The notes: generated by a model from the letters alone, not told the origin. Positions 28,241 through 39,061 are shown, counted from the first letter of the stretch. The stretch is 64,000 bases of DNA from Pseudolabrys sp. (GCA_026125895.1 JAHCKG010000022.1:1-64000); one strand, 5' to 3'. Numbers and translations: made by a program.

Positions 28241-29821
28241 ATGAAGCGTTTGATGCTGGCGGCCGTCGCCGCACTGGCTCTTTCGACAGTTTCGGCGCAA
28301 GCGGTGACGCTGCGTTACGCCAATCAGGGCGATCTGAAATCACTCGATCCATATACGCTGAACGAAACGACGACGAACGCGCATCTCGGACAGGTCTATG
28401 AAGGTCTGACCGCACGCGAGAAGGATCTGAAGATCGTTCCGGCGCTGGCCGAAAGCTGGGAAGTGCTCGATGGCGCCAAGCGCTGGCGTTTTCATCTGCG
28501 CAAGAACGTCAAGTTTCACGACGGCTCCCCGTTCAGCGCCGACGACGTGCTGTTCTCCGCCGACCGCGTGAGAGCCTCCGGTTCGAACTTCACGACCCGC
28601 GTTCCCAAGGATGCCAAATTCGTCAAGGTCGATGACTTCACGGTCGACGTCCAGTTGCCGGAGCCCAATCCCATTCTGATCGCCCAGTGGGATACCTGGT
28701 ACATCATGTCGAAGAAGTGGGCAGAAGCGAACAACGCGGTGGCGCCGACGCCGGCATCGGCGACGACACCGAGCTACGCCTCGCTGCACGAGAACGGTAC
28801 CGGGCCTTTCAAGATCGAAAGTCACGAACCCGGCGTTAAAACGGTGTTCAAGGTCAATCCCGGCTGGTGGCACAAGCGGGAACACAATATCGACGAGGTC
28901 ATCTTCACGCCGATCCCGAACGCTGCCACGCGCGTCGCGGCGCTGTTGTCGGGCGAGGTCGATGTGATCGAACCCGTTCCGGTGCAGGATATCCCGCGGG
29001 TCAATTCGTCGTCGACGGCGCACGTGCTGGCGGGCCCCGAGCTGCGCACCATTTTCCTCGGCTTCGATCAGTCGCGCGACGAACTGCTTGAATCCAACGT
29101 CAAGGGCAAGAATCCGTTCAAGGACGTTCGCGTCCGCCACGCCTTCAACATCGCCATCGACAAGGAAGCCATCAAGCGCTCGGTGATGCGCGGCCTGTCG
29201 ACGCCTTCGGCGCTGATGATCGCGCCGTCGCTCTTCACCTACTCGAAGGACTTCAAGAATCCGAAGTTCGATCCGACGGCGGCGAAGAAGATGCTGGCGG
29301 ACGCCGGGTATCCGAACGGCTTCGAAGTCGGCATGGATTGTCCGAACGACCGCTATGTCAACGACGGACAGATCTGTCAGGCGGTCGTCGGCATGCTGGC
29401 GCGCATTGGCGTCAAGGTGAACCTCAATGCTCAGCCGAAGGCCAAGTACTTCGCCAAGGTGCTCAAGCCGGGCGGCTACCAGACCTCCTTCTATCTGCTG
29501 GGCTGGACGCCGGGCACCTTCGACAGCCACAACGTGCTGTTTGATCTGCACGGCTGCCGCGCGCCGGACTCGCCGCGGGGCGAGACCAATCTCGGTGGCT
29601 ACTGCAACAAGAAGGTCGATGAGCTGACCGACAAGATCCTGGTCGAAAGCGATCCGAAGAAGCGCGATCAGATGATCAAGGAGGCCTTCGAAATCACGAC
29701 CGGCGAATACGCCTACGTGCCCTTGCACCAGCAGGCGCTGAGCTGGGGCGTCGCCAAGAATGTCGACCTGGCGCAGCGGGCGGATAATTCCGTGATGCTG
29801 TATTGGGCGCACAAGAAGTGA
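28241..29821 (+). CDS. ABC transporter substrate-binding protein, family 5 (DppA/OppA type)
   Basis: 526 residues. The signal peptide MKRLMLAAVAALALSTVSAQ is cleaved near AQA-V. The family-5 pattern includes LRYANQGDLKSLDPY, LAESWEV, WRFHLRKNVKFHDGSPFSADDVLFS, NGTGPFKIESHEPG and VRHAFNIAIDKEAI. The family imports peptides, but also nickel, heme and alpha-galactosides. It heads a five-gene operon. Given dgoK-dgoA upstream, a sugar-type ligand is worth considering. A stem-loop follows its stop. Confidence 0.93.
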   Translation: MKRLMLAAVAALALSTVSAQAVTLRYANQGDLKSLDPYTLNETTTNAHLGQVYEGLTAREKDLKIVPALAESWEVLDGAKRWRFHLRKNVKFHDGSPFSADDVLFSADRVRASGSNFTTRVPKDAKFVKVDDFTVDVQLPEPNPILIAQWDTWYIMSKKWAEANNAVAPTPASATTPSYASLHENGTGPFKIESHEPGVKTVFKVNPGWWHKREHNIDEVIFTPIPNAATRVAALLSGEVDVIEPVPVQDIPRVNSSSTAHVLAGPELRTIFLGFDQSRDELLESNVKGKNPFKDVRVRHAFNIAIDKEAIKRSVMRGLSTPSALMIAPSLFTYSKDFKNPKFDPTAAKKMLADAGYPNGFEVGMDCPNDRYVNDGQICQAVVGMLARIGVKVNLNAQPKAKYFAKVLKPGGYQTSFYLLGWTPGTFDSHNVLFDLHGCRAPDSPRGETNLGGYCNKKVDELTDKILVESDPKKRDQMIKEAFEITTGEYAYVPLHQQALSWGVAKNVDLAQRADNSVMLYWAHKK

Positions 29822-29830
29822 CGGTGCGGC

Positions 29831-29852
29831 GGGGGGCGCGAGCGCGCCTCCC
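29831..29852 (+). other. Intercistronic stem-loop between binding-protein and permease genes
   Basis: GGGGGGCGCG (29831-29840) pairs with CGCGCCTCCC (29843-29852) through 10 pairs including one G-U. It has no T-run. Such hairpins after the first gene of binding-protein transporter operons often protect that part of the mRNA and raise binding-protein levels over permeases; applying this here is an inference. Confidence 0.6.
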
Positions 29853-29883
29853 GTCCGCCCATTCTTCGTGTGATTGACGGTCG

Positions 29884-30861
29884 ATGTTAGCGTTCATCAT
29901 CCGGCGTATTCTGCAATCGGCGGGCGTGCTGCTGGCCGTGACGCTGATCGCTTTTCTCATGTTCCGCTTCGTCGGCGATCCGATCAACCAGATGGTCGGC
30001 ATCGACACGCCGCAGGCTGAGATCGCGCAGATCCGCGAGTCGCTCGGGCTGAACGATTCCGTTATTGTGCAGTTCGGCCGCTTCGTCTGGAATGCGCTGC
30101 ATTTCCAGTTCGGCATTTCCTACCAGTTTCGCCAGCCGGTCACCCAGCTGCTGGCGCAGCGCATGCCGGCGACGCTGGAGCTTGCCTTCACCGCCGCCGG
30201 CTTCGCTCTCGTCGTCGGCGTGCTGATGGGCGTCTATTCCGCGCTGCGGCGCGACAGCATATTGGCGCGGCTGTTCGAGGCCGTCAGCCTCGTCGGCGTG
30301 TCGCTGCCAACCTTTCTGATCGGCATCCTCCTGATCTATCTGTTCGCCGTGATCCTCGGCTGGCTGCCGTCGAACGGCCGCGGCGAGGTGGTGCGGATCG
30401 GCTCATGGTGGACGACCGGCTTCCTCACCAGTTCGGGGCTGCGCTCGCTGGTGCTGCCGGCGATCACGCTCGGCCTGTTCCAGATGACGCTCATCATGCG
30501 GCTGGTGCGCGCCGAGATGCTCGAGGTGCTGCGAACCGATTACATCAAGTTCGCGCGCGCGCGCGGGCTGACCGCGCGCGCCATCAACTTCGGCCATGCG
30601 CTCAAGAATACGCTCATTCCGGTGATCACCATCGCGGGCCTTCAGCTCGGCTCCATCATCGCCTTCGCCATCATCACCGAGACGGTGTTCAACTGGCCGG
30701 GCATGGGCATCCTGTTCCTCAAGGCTGTGCAGAACGTCGATATTCCGATCATGGCCGCCTACCTGGTGATGATCGGGCTGATCTTCGTCGTGATCAACCT
30801 CGTGGTGGATCTTCTCTACGGTCTCGTCGATCCGCGTCTGCGGCTGACGATGCGGCGATGA
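29884..30861 (+). CDS. ABC transporter permease, DppB type
   Basis: A 325-residue inner-membrane protein. The N-terminal helix MLAFIIRRILQSAGVLLAVT is typical of DppB/OppB. About six helices follow, with the large periplasmic loop after helix 1 (GDPINQMVGIDTPQAEI, RESLGLNDSVIVQFGRF). The EAA coupling loop is RTDYIKFARARGLTARAINF, and it ends DLLYGLVDPRLRL. It pairs with the DppC-type permease 10 nt downstream. Confidence 0.93.
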   Translation: MLAFIIRRILQSAGVLLAVTLIAFLMFRFVGDPINQMVGIDTPQAEIAQIRESLGLNDSVIVQFGRFVWNALHFQFGISYQFRQPVTQLLAQRMPATLELAFTAAGFALVVGVLMGVYSALRRDSILARLFEAVSLVGVSLPTFLIGILLIYLFAVILGWLPSNGRGEVVRIGSWWTTGFLTSSGLRSLVLPAITLGLFQMTLIMRLVRAEMLEVLRTDYIKFARARGLTARAINFGHALKNTLIPVITIAGLQLGSIIAFAIITETVFNWPGMGILFLKAVQNVDIPIMAAYLVMIGLIFVVINLVVDLLYGLVDPRLRLTMRR

Positions 30862-30871
30862 GGAGGGGCGG

Positions 30872-31822
30872 ATGAGCGAGATGGCCGGAGCATCGAAATC
30901 AGCCGCGCGGGGCGGTGCGTTCACGCGCCTCCGCCAGTCCGACATCTTTGTAAGTTTTCGCTCGTCGCCGCTGGCGATGACCGCCGCCGTCATCGTGCTG
31001 GCGATGTTCATCGGTGCGGGGTTCGCGGCCTTCATCGCGCCGTACAATCCGTTCGACCCCGCTCAGGTCTTTCTCTCCGACGCGTCGCTGCCGCCGCGCT
31101 GGCAGGACGGCGGCGATCCGCGCTTCTTCCTTGGCACCGACGATCAGGGCCGCGACATGTTCTCGGCCATCCTTTACGGCCTCCAGGTCAGCCTGTTGGT
31201 CGGCGGTCTCGGCGTAGCGCTGGCGGCGCTGATCGGCATCACGCTCGGCCTCATCGCCGGCTATGTCGGCGGTCGCACCGATGCGCTTATCATGCGCATC
31301 GCCGATGTGCAGCTCACGTTCCCGGCGATCCTGATCGCATTGCTGATCGACGGCGTCGTGCACGCCACATTCAAGGGCGCCACGCGCGAGGCCAGTGCCA
31401 TTCCGGTTCTCGTCGTGTCGATCGGGCTGTCGTTCTGGGTGCAATATGCCCGCACCATCCGCAGTTCGACCTTTGTCGAGAAGGGCAAGGATTATGTCTC
31501 CGCCGCCCGTCTCGTCGGCCTGCCGGCGCCGGTCATCATGTGGCGACACGTTCTGCCGAATGTGCTCGGCCCCGTGCTGATCATCCTGACCATTAATCTC
31601 GGCCTCGCCGTCATCACCGAGGCGACCTTGTCGTTTCTCGGCGTCGGCCTGCCGCCGACCGAACCTTCGCTTGGCACGTTGATCGCCATCGGCAATCAGT
31701 ATCTGTTTTCCGGCGAATGGTGGATCGTCGCTTTTCCCGGAGCGACGCTGGCGATCCTTGTCCTGTCGGTCAATCTGCTCGGCGACTGGCTGCGCGATGC
31801 CCTCAATCCGAAGCTGAGGTAA
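30872..31822 (+). CDS. ABC transporter permease, DppC type
   Basis: 316 residues. It has the OppC N-terminal domain (FRSSPLAMTAAVIVLAMFIG) and the FLGTDDQGRDMFSAILYGLQ motif found just before the transmembrane domain of DppC/OppC. The coupling loop is KGKDYVSAARLVGLPAPVI and the C-terminus is NLLGDWLRDALNPKLR. AGGAGGGG lies 4 nt before ATG 30872. It is followed after 4 nt by the first ATPase gene. Confidence 0.93.
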   Translation: MSEMAGASKSAARGGAFTRLRQSDIFVSFRSSPLAMTAAVIVLAMFIGAGFAAFIAPYNPFDPAQVFLSDASLPPRWQDGGDPRFFLGTDDQGRDMFSAILYGLQVSLLVGGLGVALAALIGITLGLIAGYVGGRTDALIMRIADVQLTFPAILIALLIDGVVHATFKGATREASAIPVLVVSIGLSFWVQYARTIRSSTFVEKGKDYVSAARLVGLPAPVIMWRHVLPNVLGPVLIILTINLGLAVITEATLSFLGVGLPPTEPSLGTLIAIGNQYLFSGEWWIVAFPGATLAILVLSVNLLGDWLRDALNPKLR

Positions 31823-31826
31823 GCGT

Positions 31827-32854
31827 GTGACGCAAACGCCAGCCCATTCTGCGCCCGTCATTTCCGTTCGCAACCTGGTGGTTGAGTTCGCGACTCGCCG
31901 CGGCATCCTGCGCGCGATCGACGGCGTCTCCTTTGACATCGGTAAAGGCGAGGTGCTCGGCGTCGTCGGCGAAAGCGGGGCCGGCAAGTCGGTGACGGGC
32001 TCGGCGATCATCGGCCTGATCGACCGGCCGGGGCGCATTGCCGGCGGCGAAGTGCTGTTGCATGGCAAGCGCATCGACAACCTGCCGGCCGAGGACATGC
32101 GCCGCCTGCGCGGCCGCAAGATCGGCATGATCTTCCAGGATCCGCTGACCTCGCTCGATCCCTTGTTCCGCGTCGGCGATCAGCTCATCGAGACAATCCA
32201 GACGCATTCCGATCTGTCGGCGGGCGCGGCGCGCGAGCGGGCTATCGCGCTGCTCGCCGAGGTCGGCATTCCGGCGCCGGAGCGGCGCATCGACGGCTAT
32301 CCGCATGAATTTTCCGGCGGCATGCGCCAGCGCGTCGTCATCGCCCTGGCGCTGGCCTGCGAGCCGGATTTCGTCATCGCCGACGAACCCACCACGGCGC
32401 TCGACGTCTCCGTGCAGGCGCAGATCATTGCGTTGCTGAAGAAGCTGTGCGCAACACGCGGCACCGCGGTGATGCTGGTGACGCATGATATGGGCGTGAT
32501 CGCCGAGGCCGCCGACCGGGTCGCCGTGATGTATGCGGGGCGGATCGCCGAGATCGGCCCGGTCCGCGATGTCGTCAAGCATCCGCTGCATCCTTACGCG
32601 GCCGGCCTGATGGGCGCGATCCCGACCTTGTCGAGCGAGGCCGAGCGGCTCACGCAGATTCACGGGTCGATGCCGCGGCTGACCAACATCCCGCCGGGCT
32701 GCGCCTTCAACCCGCGCTGCACGCGCGCCTTCGACCGCTGCTGCGTCGAGCGGCCCGAGCCCTTTACGCCAGGTGCCGCGTTCGTCAGCCGAGCGCATCT
32801 CGCCGCTGGCCACCGGGTCGCCTGTCATCTCTACGATGCCGGGGAGGGCAAGCC

Positions 32855-32858
<4 letters not shown>
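31827..32858 (+). CDS. ABC transporter ATP-binding protein, DppD type
   Basis: A 343-residue ATPase. Walker A is GESGAGKS, the signature is FSGGMRQRVVIA, Walker B is VIADEPTTALD and the H-loop is VTHDMG. The C-terminal oligopeptide/dipeptide transporter domain has the cysteine-rich Fe-S-like motif (GCAFNPRCTRAFDRCCVERP). It starts at GTG 31827. Its stop overlaps the next GTG (GTGA). Confidence 0.94.
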
Positions 32859-33841
<983 letters not shown>

Positions 33842-33917
33842 CACGCCGAAGGCGAACCGATTGCCGATATCGTGTATTGATACCGGGGCCCCGGCACGCC
33901 CGCACAACGATTGACCC

Positions 33918-35456
33918 ATGAATTTTTTCGAAAGCCTTCTGCTCCTGCTCGCCATCGCGATCGCGCTGTTGCGGATTTCCCGGCCGCTGGCGATCCCGTA
34001 CCCAACGATGCTGGCGGCCGCCGGCGTTCTGCTCGGGTTGCTGCCGGGCGCGCCGGCCATCGGCCTCGATCCGCAGATCGCGCTGGCGCTGTTCATCGCG
34101 CCGGCGCTGGTCGATGCCGCCTATGATTTTCCGCTGAACGACATCAAGCGCTTCTGGCGGCCGCTGTTCGCGCTGGCCGTGATCGCGGTTCTGCTGACGG
34201 CGGCGGCGGTCGCCTGGCTCGGCGTCGCCATGGCCGGCCTGCCGATTTACGCGGCGGTCGCACTCGGCGCCATCGTCGCGCCGCCCGATGCCGCGGCGGC
34301 CACCGCGGTGCTGCGCAATGTCAGCATGCCGCGCCGTTCGGTGGTGGTGCTCAAAGGCGAGAGCCTGCTCAACGACGCCAGCGCGCTGATCCTGTTCGGC
34401 GCCGCGCTCAGCTTTCACACGCGCGATGCGACGACGGCCGAGGTGACGTTGCGCGTCCTGTCGGCGGCGCCGCTCGGCGTGCTGCTCGGCGTTGCGCTGG
34501 CCTTTGCCGTACGCCGGGTGATGCCGTACTTCACCGGCACGCTCGGGGGCAACTTGCTCGAATTCGTCACCACCTTCGGCATCTGGATCATCGCCGAGCG
34601 GCTGCACATTTCACCGGTGCTGTGCCTCGTCGCCTTTGCCATGACGCTCGCGCGCACGGCGAACCTGACGACGCCGCCGCGCATGCGCATTCACAGTTTC
34701 GCCGTCTGGAGCGCGGCGGTGTTCCTGCTCAACGTGCTGGCCTTCCTGCTGATGGGCTTTCAGGCGCGCACCATCCTCGGCGGCATGACGCCGGATCGCC
34801 TGCGCGAGGCCGCCTGGTTCGCCGGCGCCGTGGTGCTTTGCGTTGTCGTCGTCCGGATGGTGTGGGCCGTTGCCTATAGCTGGCTGTCGGGGCGTTGGCG
34901 CTGGCTGCGCGGCGGCAGTCCGCGTGTGCCGGTGCCGCAGAGCATTCTGGTCGGCTGGGCGGGGATGCGCGGCCTCGTCACGCTGGCGACCGCCTTCGCC
35001 TTGCCGGCCACGTTTCCCGAGCGGGACATGATCGTGCTCGCAGCTTTCGCCGTGGTGCTTGCCACTCTGGTGGTCCAGGGCCTGACGCTCGGTCCGCTGG
35101 TCCGGCTGCTCGGGCTCGACGGCGAGGATGGTTTGCAAGCCGAGATCGACCGGGCGCGCGCCGCCATGGCGTCGCAGGCGTTGCAGCGGTTCGATGGCCA
35201 ATCGGGCGTCATCGCCGATCAATGGCGCTATTCGCTGACGGCCCGAATCCGCGCCATCGAAACAGGCGACGAGGGCGAGTTGACGGAAAAGCGCCGGCTC
35301 GGTCTCGATGCGATCCGGCACCAGCGCCATGTGCTGGAGGAGATGCGGCGTACGGGCCATGTCGGCGCCGACGCGTTCCTCATCCTTCAGGAAGAACTCG
35401 ATTTCACCGAGGTCACGTTGTCCAGCGAAGCCGAGCGCCAGATCGAGGAAAGTTAG
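33918..35456 (+). CDS. Sodium/proton antiporter, CPA1 family
   Basis: A 512-residue membrane protein with about 12 helices. CPA1 hallmarks are AIVAPPDAAAATAVLR in the unwound helix and the ion-binding Asn-Asp pair in KGESLLNDASALILFG, followed by the Gly-rich WAGMRGLVTLATAFALP helix. It ends with a ~100-residue cytoplasmic helical tail rich in Arg/Glu. It probably exchanges Na+ or K+ for H+ in pH or salt balance. ATG 33918 has no strong SD. It is transcribed alone and shows no clear regulatory element. Confidence 0.88.
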   Translation: MNFFESLLLLLAIAIALLRISRPLAIPYPTMLAAAGVLLGLLPGAPAIGLDPQIALALFIAPALVDAAYDFPLNDIKRFWRPLFALAVIAVLLTAAAVAWLGVAMAGLPIYAAVALGAIVAPPDAAAATAVLRNVSMPRRSVVVLKGESLLNDASALILFGAALSFHTRDATTAEVTLRVLSAAPLGVLLGVALAFAVRRVMPYFTGTLGGNLLEFVTTFGIWIIAERLHISPVLCLVAFAMTLARTANLTTPPRMRIHSFAVWSAAVFLLNVLAFLLMGFQARTILGGMTPDRLREAAWFAGAVVLCVVVVRMVWAVAYSWLSGRWRWLRGGSPRVPVPQSILVGWAGMRGLVTLATAFALPATFPERDMIVLAAFAVVLATLVVQGLTLGPLVRLLGLDGEDGLQAEIDRARAAMASQALQRFDGQSGVIADQWRYSLTARIRAIETGDEGELTEKRRLGLDAIRHQRHVLEEMRRTGHVGADAFLILQEELDFTEVTLSSEAERQIEES

Positions 35457-35583
35457 ACCGCCACGACATTGCCGCTATGTCGGAAATAGGGCTTACAATT
35501 CAGCGCCTTATTGACCGGCGGAAATCGGCCGTGGTACGGCATGCCGCCTTGCCGCCGGATTTTTCAATCACAAGCCCATCGCG

Positions 35584-36279
35584 ATGACACCTAACCGCCG
35601 CCGGCTGTTGTTGATTGCGATTGTGCTGCTCATTCTCGCGGCCGGGGCCTTTCTCTATTGGCTGTTCGACGGCATCGCCAGCATTGACGCGGTGCAGGCG
35701 CGCGTCGCTGCTTTGGGGTCGTGGGGGCCGGTCGGCTTCATCCTGCTCTACGGTATCGCGACGATTGCCGGCGTGCCGGGCGGTATATTCGACGTGGCCG
35801 GCGGCGCGCTGTTCGGCCCCATCATCGGCAGCGTGATCAATCTCGTCGGCGGCACGCTCGGCGCTGCGCTGGCGTTTCTGGTAGCGCGCTATCTCGCAGC
35901 GGATTGGGTGCGGCAGCGCGCCGGCCCGCGCATGCAGAAGGTGATGCGCAACGTCGAGAAGGACGGCTGGCAGTTTGTCGCCTTCGTGCGGCTGGTGCCG
36001 GTGCTGCCATACACGATCGTCAATTATCTGCTCGGGCTGACGCGCATTCCCTTCTGGCACTATCTGTTGGCGACGCTCGTGTTCATGGCGCCGTCAACGG
36101 TCGCCTATACCTGGATCGGCCATGCCGGCAGCCAGGCCTTGTCCGGCGACACCAACAACATCCGCTACGCGCTCGCCATGCTGGCGGTGATCGCGATCCT
36201 GATCTTCGCGCCGCAATTCTACAAGCGCTGGCGCAAAAGCGATGTGATGAGCGACGACGAGCCGCCGGCGGCGGCCTAG
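35584..36279 (+). CDS. VTT-domain (TVP38/TMEM64, DedA-like) membrane protein
   Basis: 231 residues. There is one N-terminal helix (LLLIAIVLLILAAGAFLYWL). The VTT core has re-entrant loops: GVPGGIFDVAGGALFGPIIG, then FVAFVRLVPVLPYTIVNYLLG with the conserved Arg, and WIGHAGSQAL. Members are linked to lipid carrier or phospholipid flipping across membranes; the specific substrate is unknown. It converges with the MetE-like gene, the stops overlapping by 4 nt. Confidence 0.88.
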   Translation: MTPNRRRLLLIAIVLLILAAGAFLYWLFDGIASIDAVQARVAALGSWGPVGFILLYGIATIAGVPGGIFDVAGGALFGPIIGSVINLVGGTLGAALAFLVARYLAADWVRQRAGPRMQKVMRNVEKDGWQFVAFVRLVPVLPYTIVNYLLGLTRIPFWHYLLATLVFMAPSTVAYTWIGHAGSQALSGDTNNIRYALAMLAVIAILIFAPQFYKRWRKSDVMSDDEPPAAA

Positions 36280-37430
36280 GCGTCGCGGCTCCAGAACTGC
36301 TTGGTCGCGATCGCCGCGCCTTCGGCCATGGCCTTGAACTTGGCGAACACCACCTGCGGATCGACCGCGGCCTGGCCGACCCAGGTGCCGTAGCCGCAAT
36401 CCGTGCCGGCGATGACGTTTTCGCGGCCGACCAGCTTGGCGTAACGGCCGATGCGCTGCGCGATCAGCTCCGGGTGCTCGATGAAGTTCGATTTCGACTC
36501 GAGCACGCCGGGGATGAGCACCTTGCCTTCCGGCAGCTTCACCGTCTCGAACACCGTCCATTCATGGGCATGCCGCGGATTGGCGGCTTCGAGCGACAGC
36601 GCGCAGGGCTTCGCCTTGAAGACGATGTCGATGACGTCGGCGAGCGGCACGTCGAAGTGGTGCGGGCCTTCGTAATTGCCCCAGCACAGATGCATGCGCA
36701 GGCTTTCCGCCGGGATATTGGCGACCGCATGATTGAGCGCCTCGACATGCAGCTGCGCGCGCTTGCGGAAGGCGGCGAGATCGAGATCGGCATACTGGAT
36801 GTGGCGGCCCATGCCGAGATCGGGGCAGTCGATCTGCAAAACCAGGCCGGCCTTCGCCACCGCCTCGTATTCGTACTTCATCGCATCGGCGATGGCATAA
36901 ATGTAAGTCTCGAAGTCCTTGTAGTGGTCGTTGCGGAAGAACAGCGACACGACGCCGGGCGAGGCGGCGCTCATGAAGCCGCCGACATGCGGCACGGCCT
37001 TGAGCGCGTCCTTGAGATTGGCGATGTCGTCGAGCGGCGCCTGCTTGTCGCGAACGGTGATGTTGGCGTTGCAGGCCGGCGTCTTGCGCCGTGAGCGGCC
37101 GGGATCGCCGAAGACCTTTTTCTCCAGCGCCGGGAATTCGTGGACGTCCTGGTAGACGAAGGTGTTGCCGGTGCCGCCGAAGCCGCCCAGCCGGTCCTTG
37201 ACGTAGGTGGCATAGCTCGGCTTCGACATCTCGCCGTCGTTGATGAGATCGACGCCGGCATCGGCCTGCTTCTTCACCACCTCGGCGACGGCGGCCCGGA
37301 TTCGCTCGGCCAGCGCATGGGGCTCGACCGGGACGCCTTCCTCCTTGGCGTACATCATCCGGATCAGGTCGTCGGGGCGCGGCAGGCTGCCGGTATGGGT
37401 GGTCAGGAAACGGTCGCGGCTGCGCTGCAT
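36276..37430 (-). CDS. Cobalamin-independent methionine synthase (MetE C-terminal) family protein
   Basis: A 384-residue TIM-barrel protein related to the catalytic half of MetE and to epoxyalkane:CoM transferase. It opens FLTTHTGSLPRPDDLIRMM and has GVDLINDGEMSKPSY. Zn-ligand candidates are His and Cys in MHLCWGNYEGPHH and Cys in GTDCGYG, with an acid in between. It lacks the MetE N-terminal half and its folate-binding features, so it is probably not the main methionine synthase. A methyl or alkyl transfer to a thiol is the likely chemistry. GAGGAG lies 6 nt before ATG 37430. Confidence 0.87.
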   Translation of the reverse strand: MQRSRDRFLTTHTGSLPRPDDLIRMMYAKEEGVPVEPHALAERIRAAVAEVVKKQADAGVDLINDGEMSKPSYATYVKDRLGGFGGTGNTFVYQDVHEFPALEKKVFGDPGRSRRKTPACNANITVRDKQAPLDDIANLKDALKAVPHVGGFMSAASPGVVSLFFRNDHYKDFETYIYAIADAMKYEYEAVAKAGLVLQIDCPDLGMGRHIQYADLDLAAFRKRAQLHVEALNHAVANIPAESLRMHLCWGNYEGPHHFDVPLADVIDIVFKAKPCALSLEAANPRHAHEWTVFETVKLPEGKVLIPGVLESKSNFIEHPELIAQRIGRYAKLVGRENVIAGTDCGYGTWVGQAAVDPQVVFAKFKAMAEGAAIATKQFWSRDA

Positions 37431-37587
37431 GCTGGCTCCTCGGGATACCTCTGGATCGGCCTCTGACGGTGGGCCTTTTGCGGGGCGGACTGTAGACGGA
37501 ACCGCCCGTAACCACTACCGGGGAGGGCGCGTTGACAGGGCCGCCCGGGACCCCTAAAAACCCGGCCAGTCGCACTGTGAGATTGAG

Positions 37588-37713
37588 ATGAAAGTTCGTA
37601 ACTCGTTGAAATCGCTGCGGGCGCGCCACCGGAACAACAAGCTTGTTCGGCGCAAGGGCCGCGTTTTCATCATCAACAAGACCAATCCGCGCTTTAAGGC
37701 CCGTCAGGGCTAA
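37588..37713 (+). CDS. rpmJ: Ribosomal protein bL36, zinc-free form
   Basis: A 41-residue protein: [20 protein letters not shown], then a basic segment ending RFKARQG. It matches bL36 of Hyphomicrobiales, which lacks the Cys/His zinc ribbon (C-minus form). It binds 23S rRNA in the large subunit. ATG 37588 is used, and its terminator follows directly. Confidence 0.95.
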   Translation: MKVRNSLKSLRARHRNNKLVRRKGRVFIINKTNPRFKARQG

Positions 37714-37735
37714 GGCGACCGCCGCCAGGCCCTTT

Positions 37736-37760
37736 ACCGGCCTTGGGGCCGGTTTCCTCT
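37736..37760 (+). terminator. Terminator after rpmJ
   Basis: ACCGGCC (37736-37742) pairs with GGCCGGT (37747-37753) around a TTGG loop, followed by T-rich TTCCTCTT. It begins 22 nt after the rpmJ stop. Confidence 0.75.
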
Positions 37761-37824
37761 TCAAAGCCGCAGATTTGCCGTCACCATTTTGCCATCAGGC
37801 GCAGAGACGCTAGTCTCCGTGCTC

Positions 37825-38445
37825 ATGGATCGATTCCGCACGTCTGCCGCCCTTCTAGCCGCCGCGCTCGCCGCCGGCCTGGGTGCCGCCATGCCCGCGC
37901 CGGCGCAGGCCGAGCAGGGGAGCTGGATCGAGCCGCCGGCCAACATGCCGAAGAAACGGCCGTTCAGCGAAGACCTCAATTTCCTGTTCGGCGCGCTGAA
38001 GGTCGCGCCGGACGATGCCAGCGCCAAGGCCATCGAGCAGCGCATCTGGGCGCAATGGATCGTATCGCGCAGCGACACGACCAACCTGTTGATGTCGCGG
38101 GTCGTCGCCGCCGTCGAGGCCAAGGACACCGATCTCGCCATCAAGCTGCTCGACGGCATCGTCAAGATCCGCCCCGACTATGTGGAAGGCTGGAACCGCC
38201 GCGCCACGCTCTATTACATGAAACACGATTACGGCCGGGCGCTGGCGGATATCCGTGAAGTGCTCAAGCGCGAGCCGCGCCACTTCGGCGCCCTGGCGGG
38301 GCTGGGTCTCATTCTTCAGGACATCGGCGACTCCAAGCAGGCGCTCGAGGTCTATCGCCGCGCGCTGGCCGTCTATCCGCGGCTGCAGCGCATCCCCGAC
38401 GTCGTGAAGAAGCTCAAGGAAGAGGTCGAAGGCCGCGATATCTGA
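37825..38445 (+). CDS. Periplasmic TPR-repeat protein
   Basis: 206 residues. The signal peptide MDRFRTSAALLAAALAAGLG is cleaved near AQA-EQ. The rest is mainly helical with at least two clear TPR units (DYVEGWNRRATLYYMKHDYGRALADIREVL split over the repeat, and FGALAGLGLILQDIGDSKQALEVYRRALAVYP). TPR domains bind partner proteins. The partner is unknown, but the family is common in alphaproteobacterial envelopes. ATG 37825 is chosen over an in-frame upstream start because the signal peptide begins there. Confidence 0.82.
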   Translation: MDRFRTSAALLAAALAAGLGAAMPAPAQAEQGSWIEPPANMPKKRPFSEDLNFLFGALKVAPDDASAKAIEQRIWAQWIVSRSDTTNLLMSRVVAAVEAKDTDLAIKLLDGIVKIRPDYVEGWNRRATLYYMKHDYGRALADIREVLKREPRHFGALAGLGLILQDIGDSKQALEVYRRALAVYPRLQRIPDVVKKLKEEVEGRDI

Positions 38446-38479
38446 GCGCGCCTTCAACCAGCGGCCTCGCCGTTCACCA

Positions 38480-38863
38480 TCAATGCGCGCCGTCGGTCCG
38501 AGCGCGTTCGGCCTCTCGCAGTAAGTCGAGCGGCAGGAACGGCTTGCGCATGAACAGAGTCTGCTCCGGCAGTTCGTTCTTCAAGGGATATCCTGAGGCC
38601 ACGATGACGTGGATTTGCGGATGTTCCTGCCGGGCGACGCGCGCGAGTTCGACGCCATCGACCTCACCGGCAAGGCTGACATCCGTATAAAGCATTGTCA
38701 GCCACGGACCGACCCGGTCGAGAACCTGCAGCGCCGCTTCGGCGCTGTCGCACTGAATCACGCCCATCTCGCATTCTTCGAGCAGCATCGCGATCACATC
38801 GCGCTGTGTTTCGTCGTCTTCAACGACCAAGGCCATCGGTTTGAACGGTTTCGATTGTCCCAT
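38480..38863 (-). CDS. Single-domain response regulator
   Basis: A 127-residue receiver domain without output domain. The acidic pair is in ALVVEDDET, the phospho-acceptor is Asp61 in LYTDVSLAGEVDG, and the conserved Lys is in FMRKPF. It resembles the FixJ-N/CheY-like stand-alone regulators common in rhizobia. The start is placed at ATG 38863, preceded by GGAGG; a longer frame upstream has no homologous content. It lies just downstream of, and on the same strand as, a diguanylate cyclase gene, but separated by 198 nt, so a link is only suggested. Confidence 0.85.
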   Translation of the reverse strand: MGQSKPFKPMALVVEDDETQRDVIAMLLEECEMGVIQCDSAEAALQVLDRVGPWLTMLYTDVSLAGEVDGVELARVARQEHPQIHVIVASGYPLKNELPEQTLFMRKPFLPLDLLREAERARTDGAH

Positions 38864-39061
38864 GGCAGGCGCGCCTCCGCATGTTCCACTTATCGATGAG
38901 GGACAATGTCTTGGCGCGACAATTTGTTCATAATGGAACCGCGATTTATGGCGCAAATCGACAGCCGATGACCAGAAATGATGGCGGACGCTGCGCGCCG
39001 GCCACTTTTGATTGCTGTTTGTTTGACCGATCGCGGCAAAGCTGCACTGCCGCGCTTGCGC

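Noticed and set aside
28340-29812. A 490-codon minus-strand frame
   Set aside because: It is the antisense of the family-5 binding protein, which has a signal peptide and family motifs.
37431-37587. Cobalamin or SAM riboswitch upstream of the MetE-like gene
   Set aside because: The leader is short, and I could not find the B12-box or a SAM-II-type pseudoknot pattern. The region also holds the divergent rpmJ promoter.
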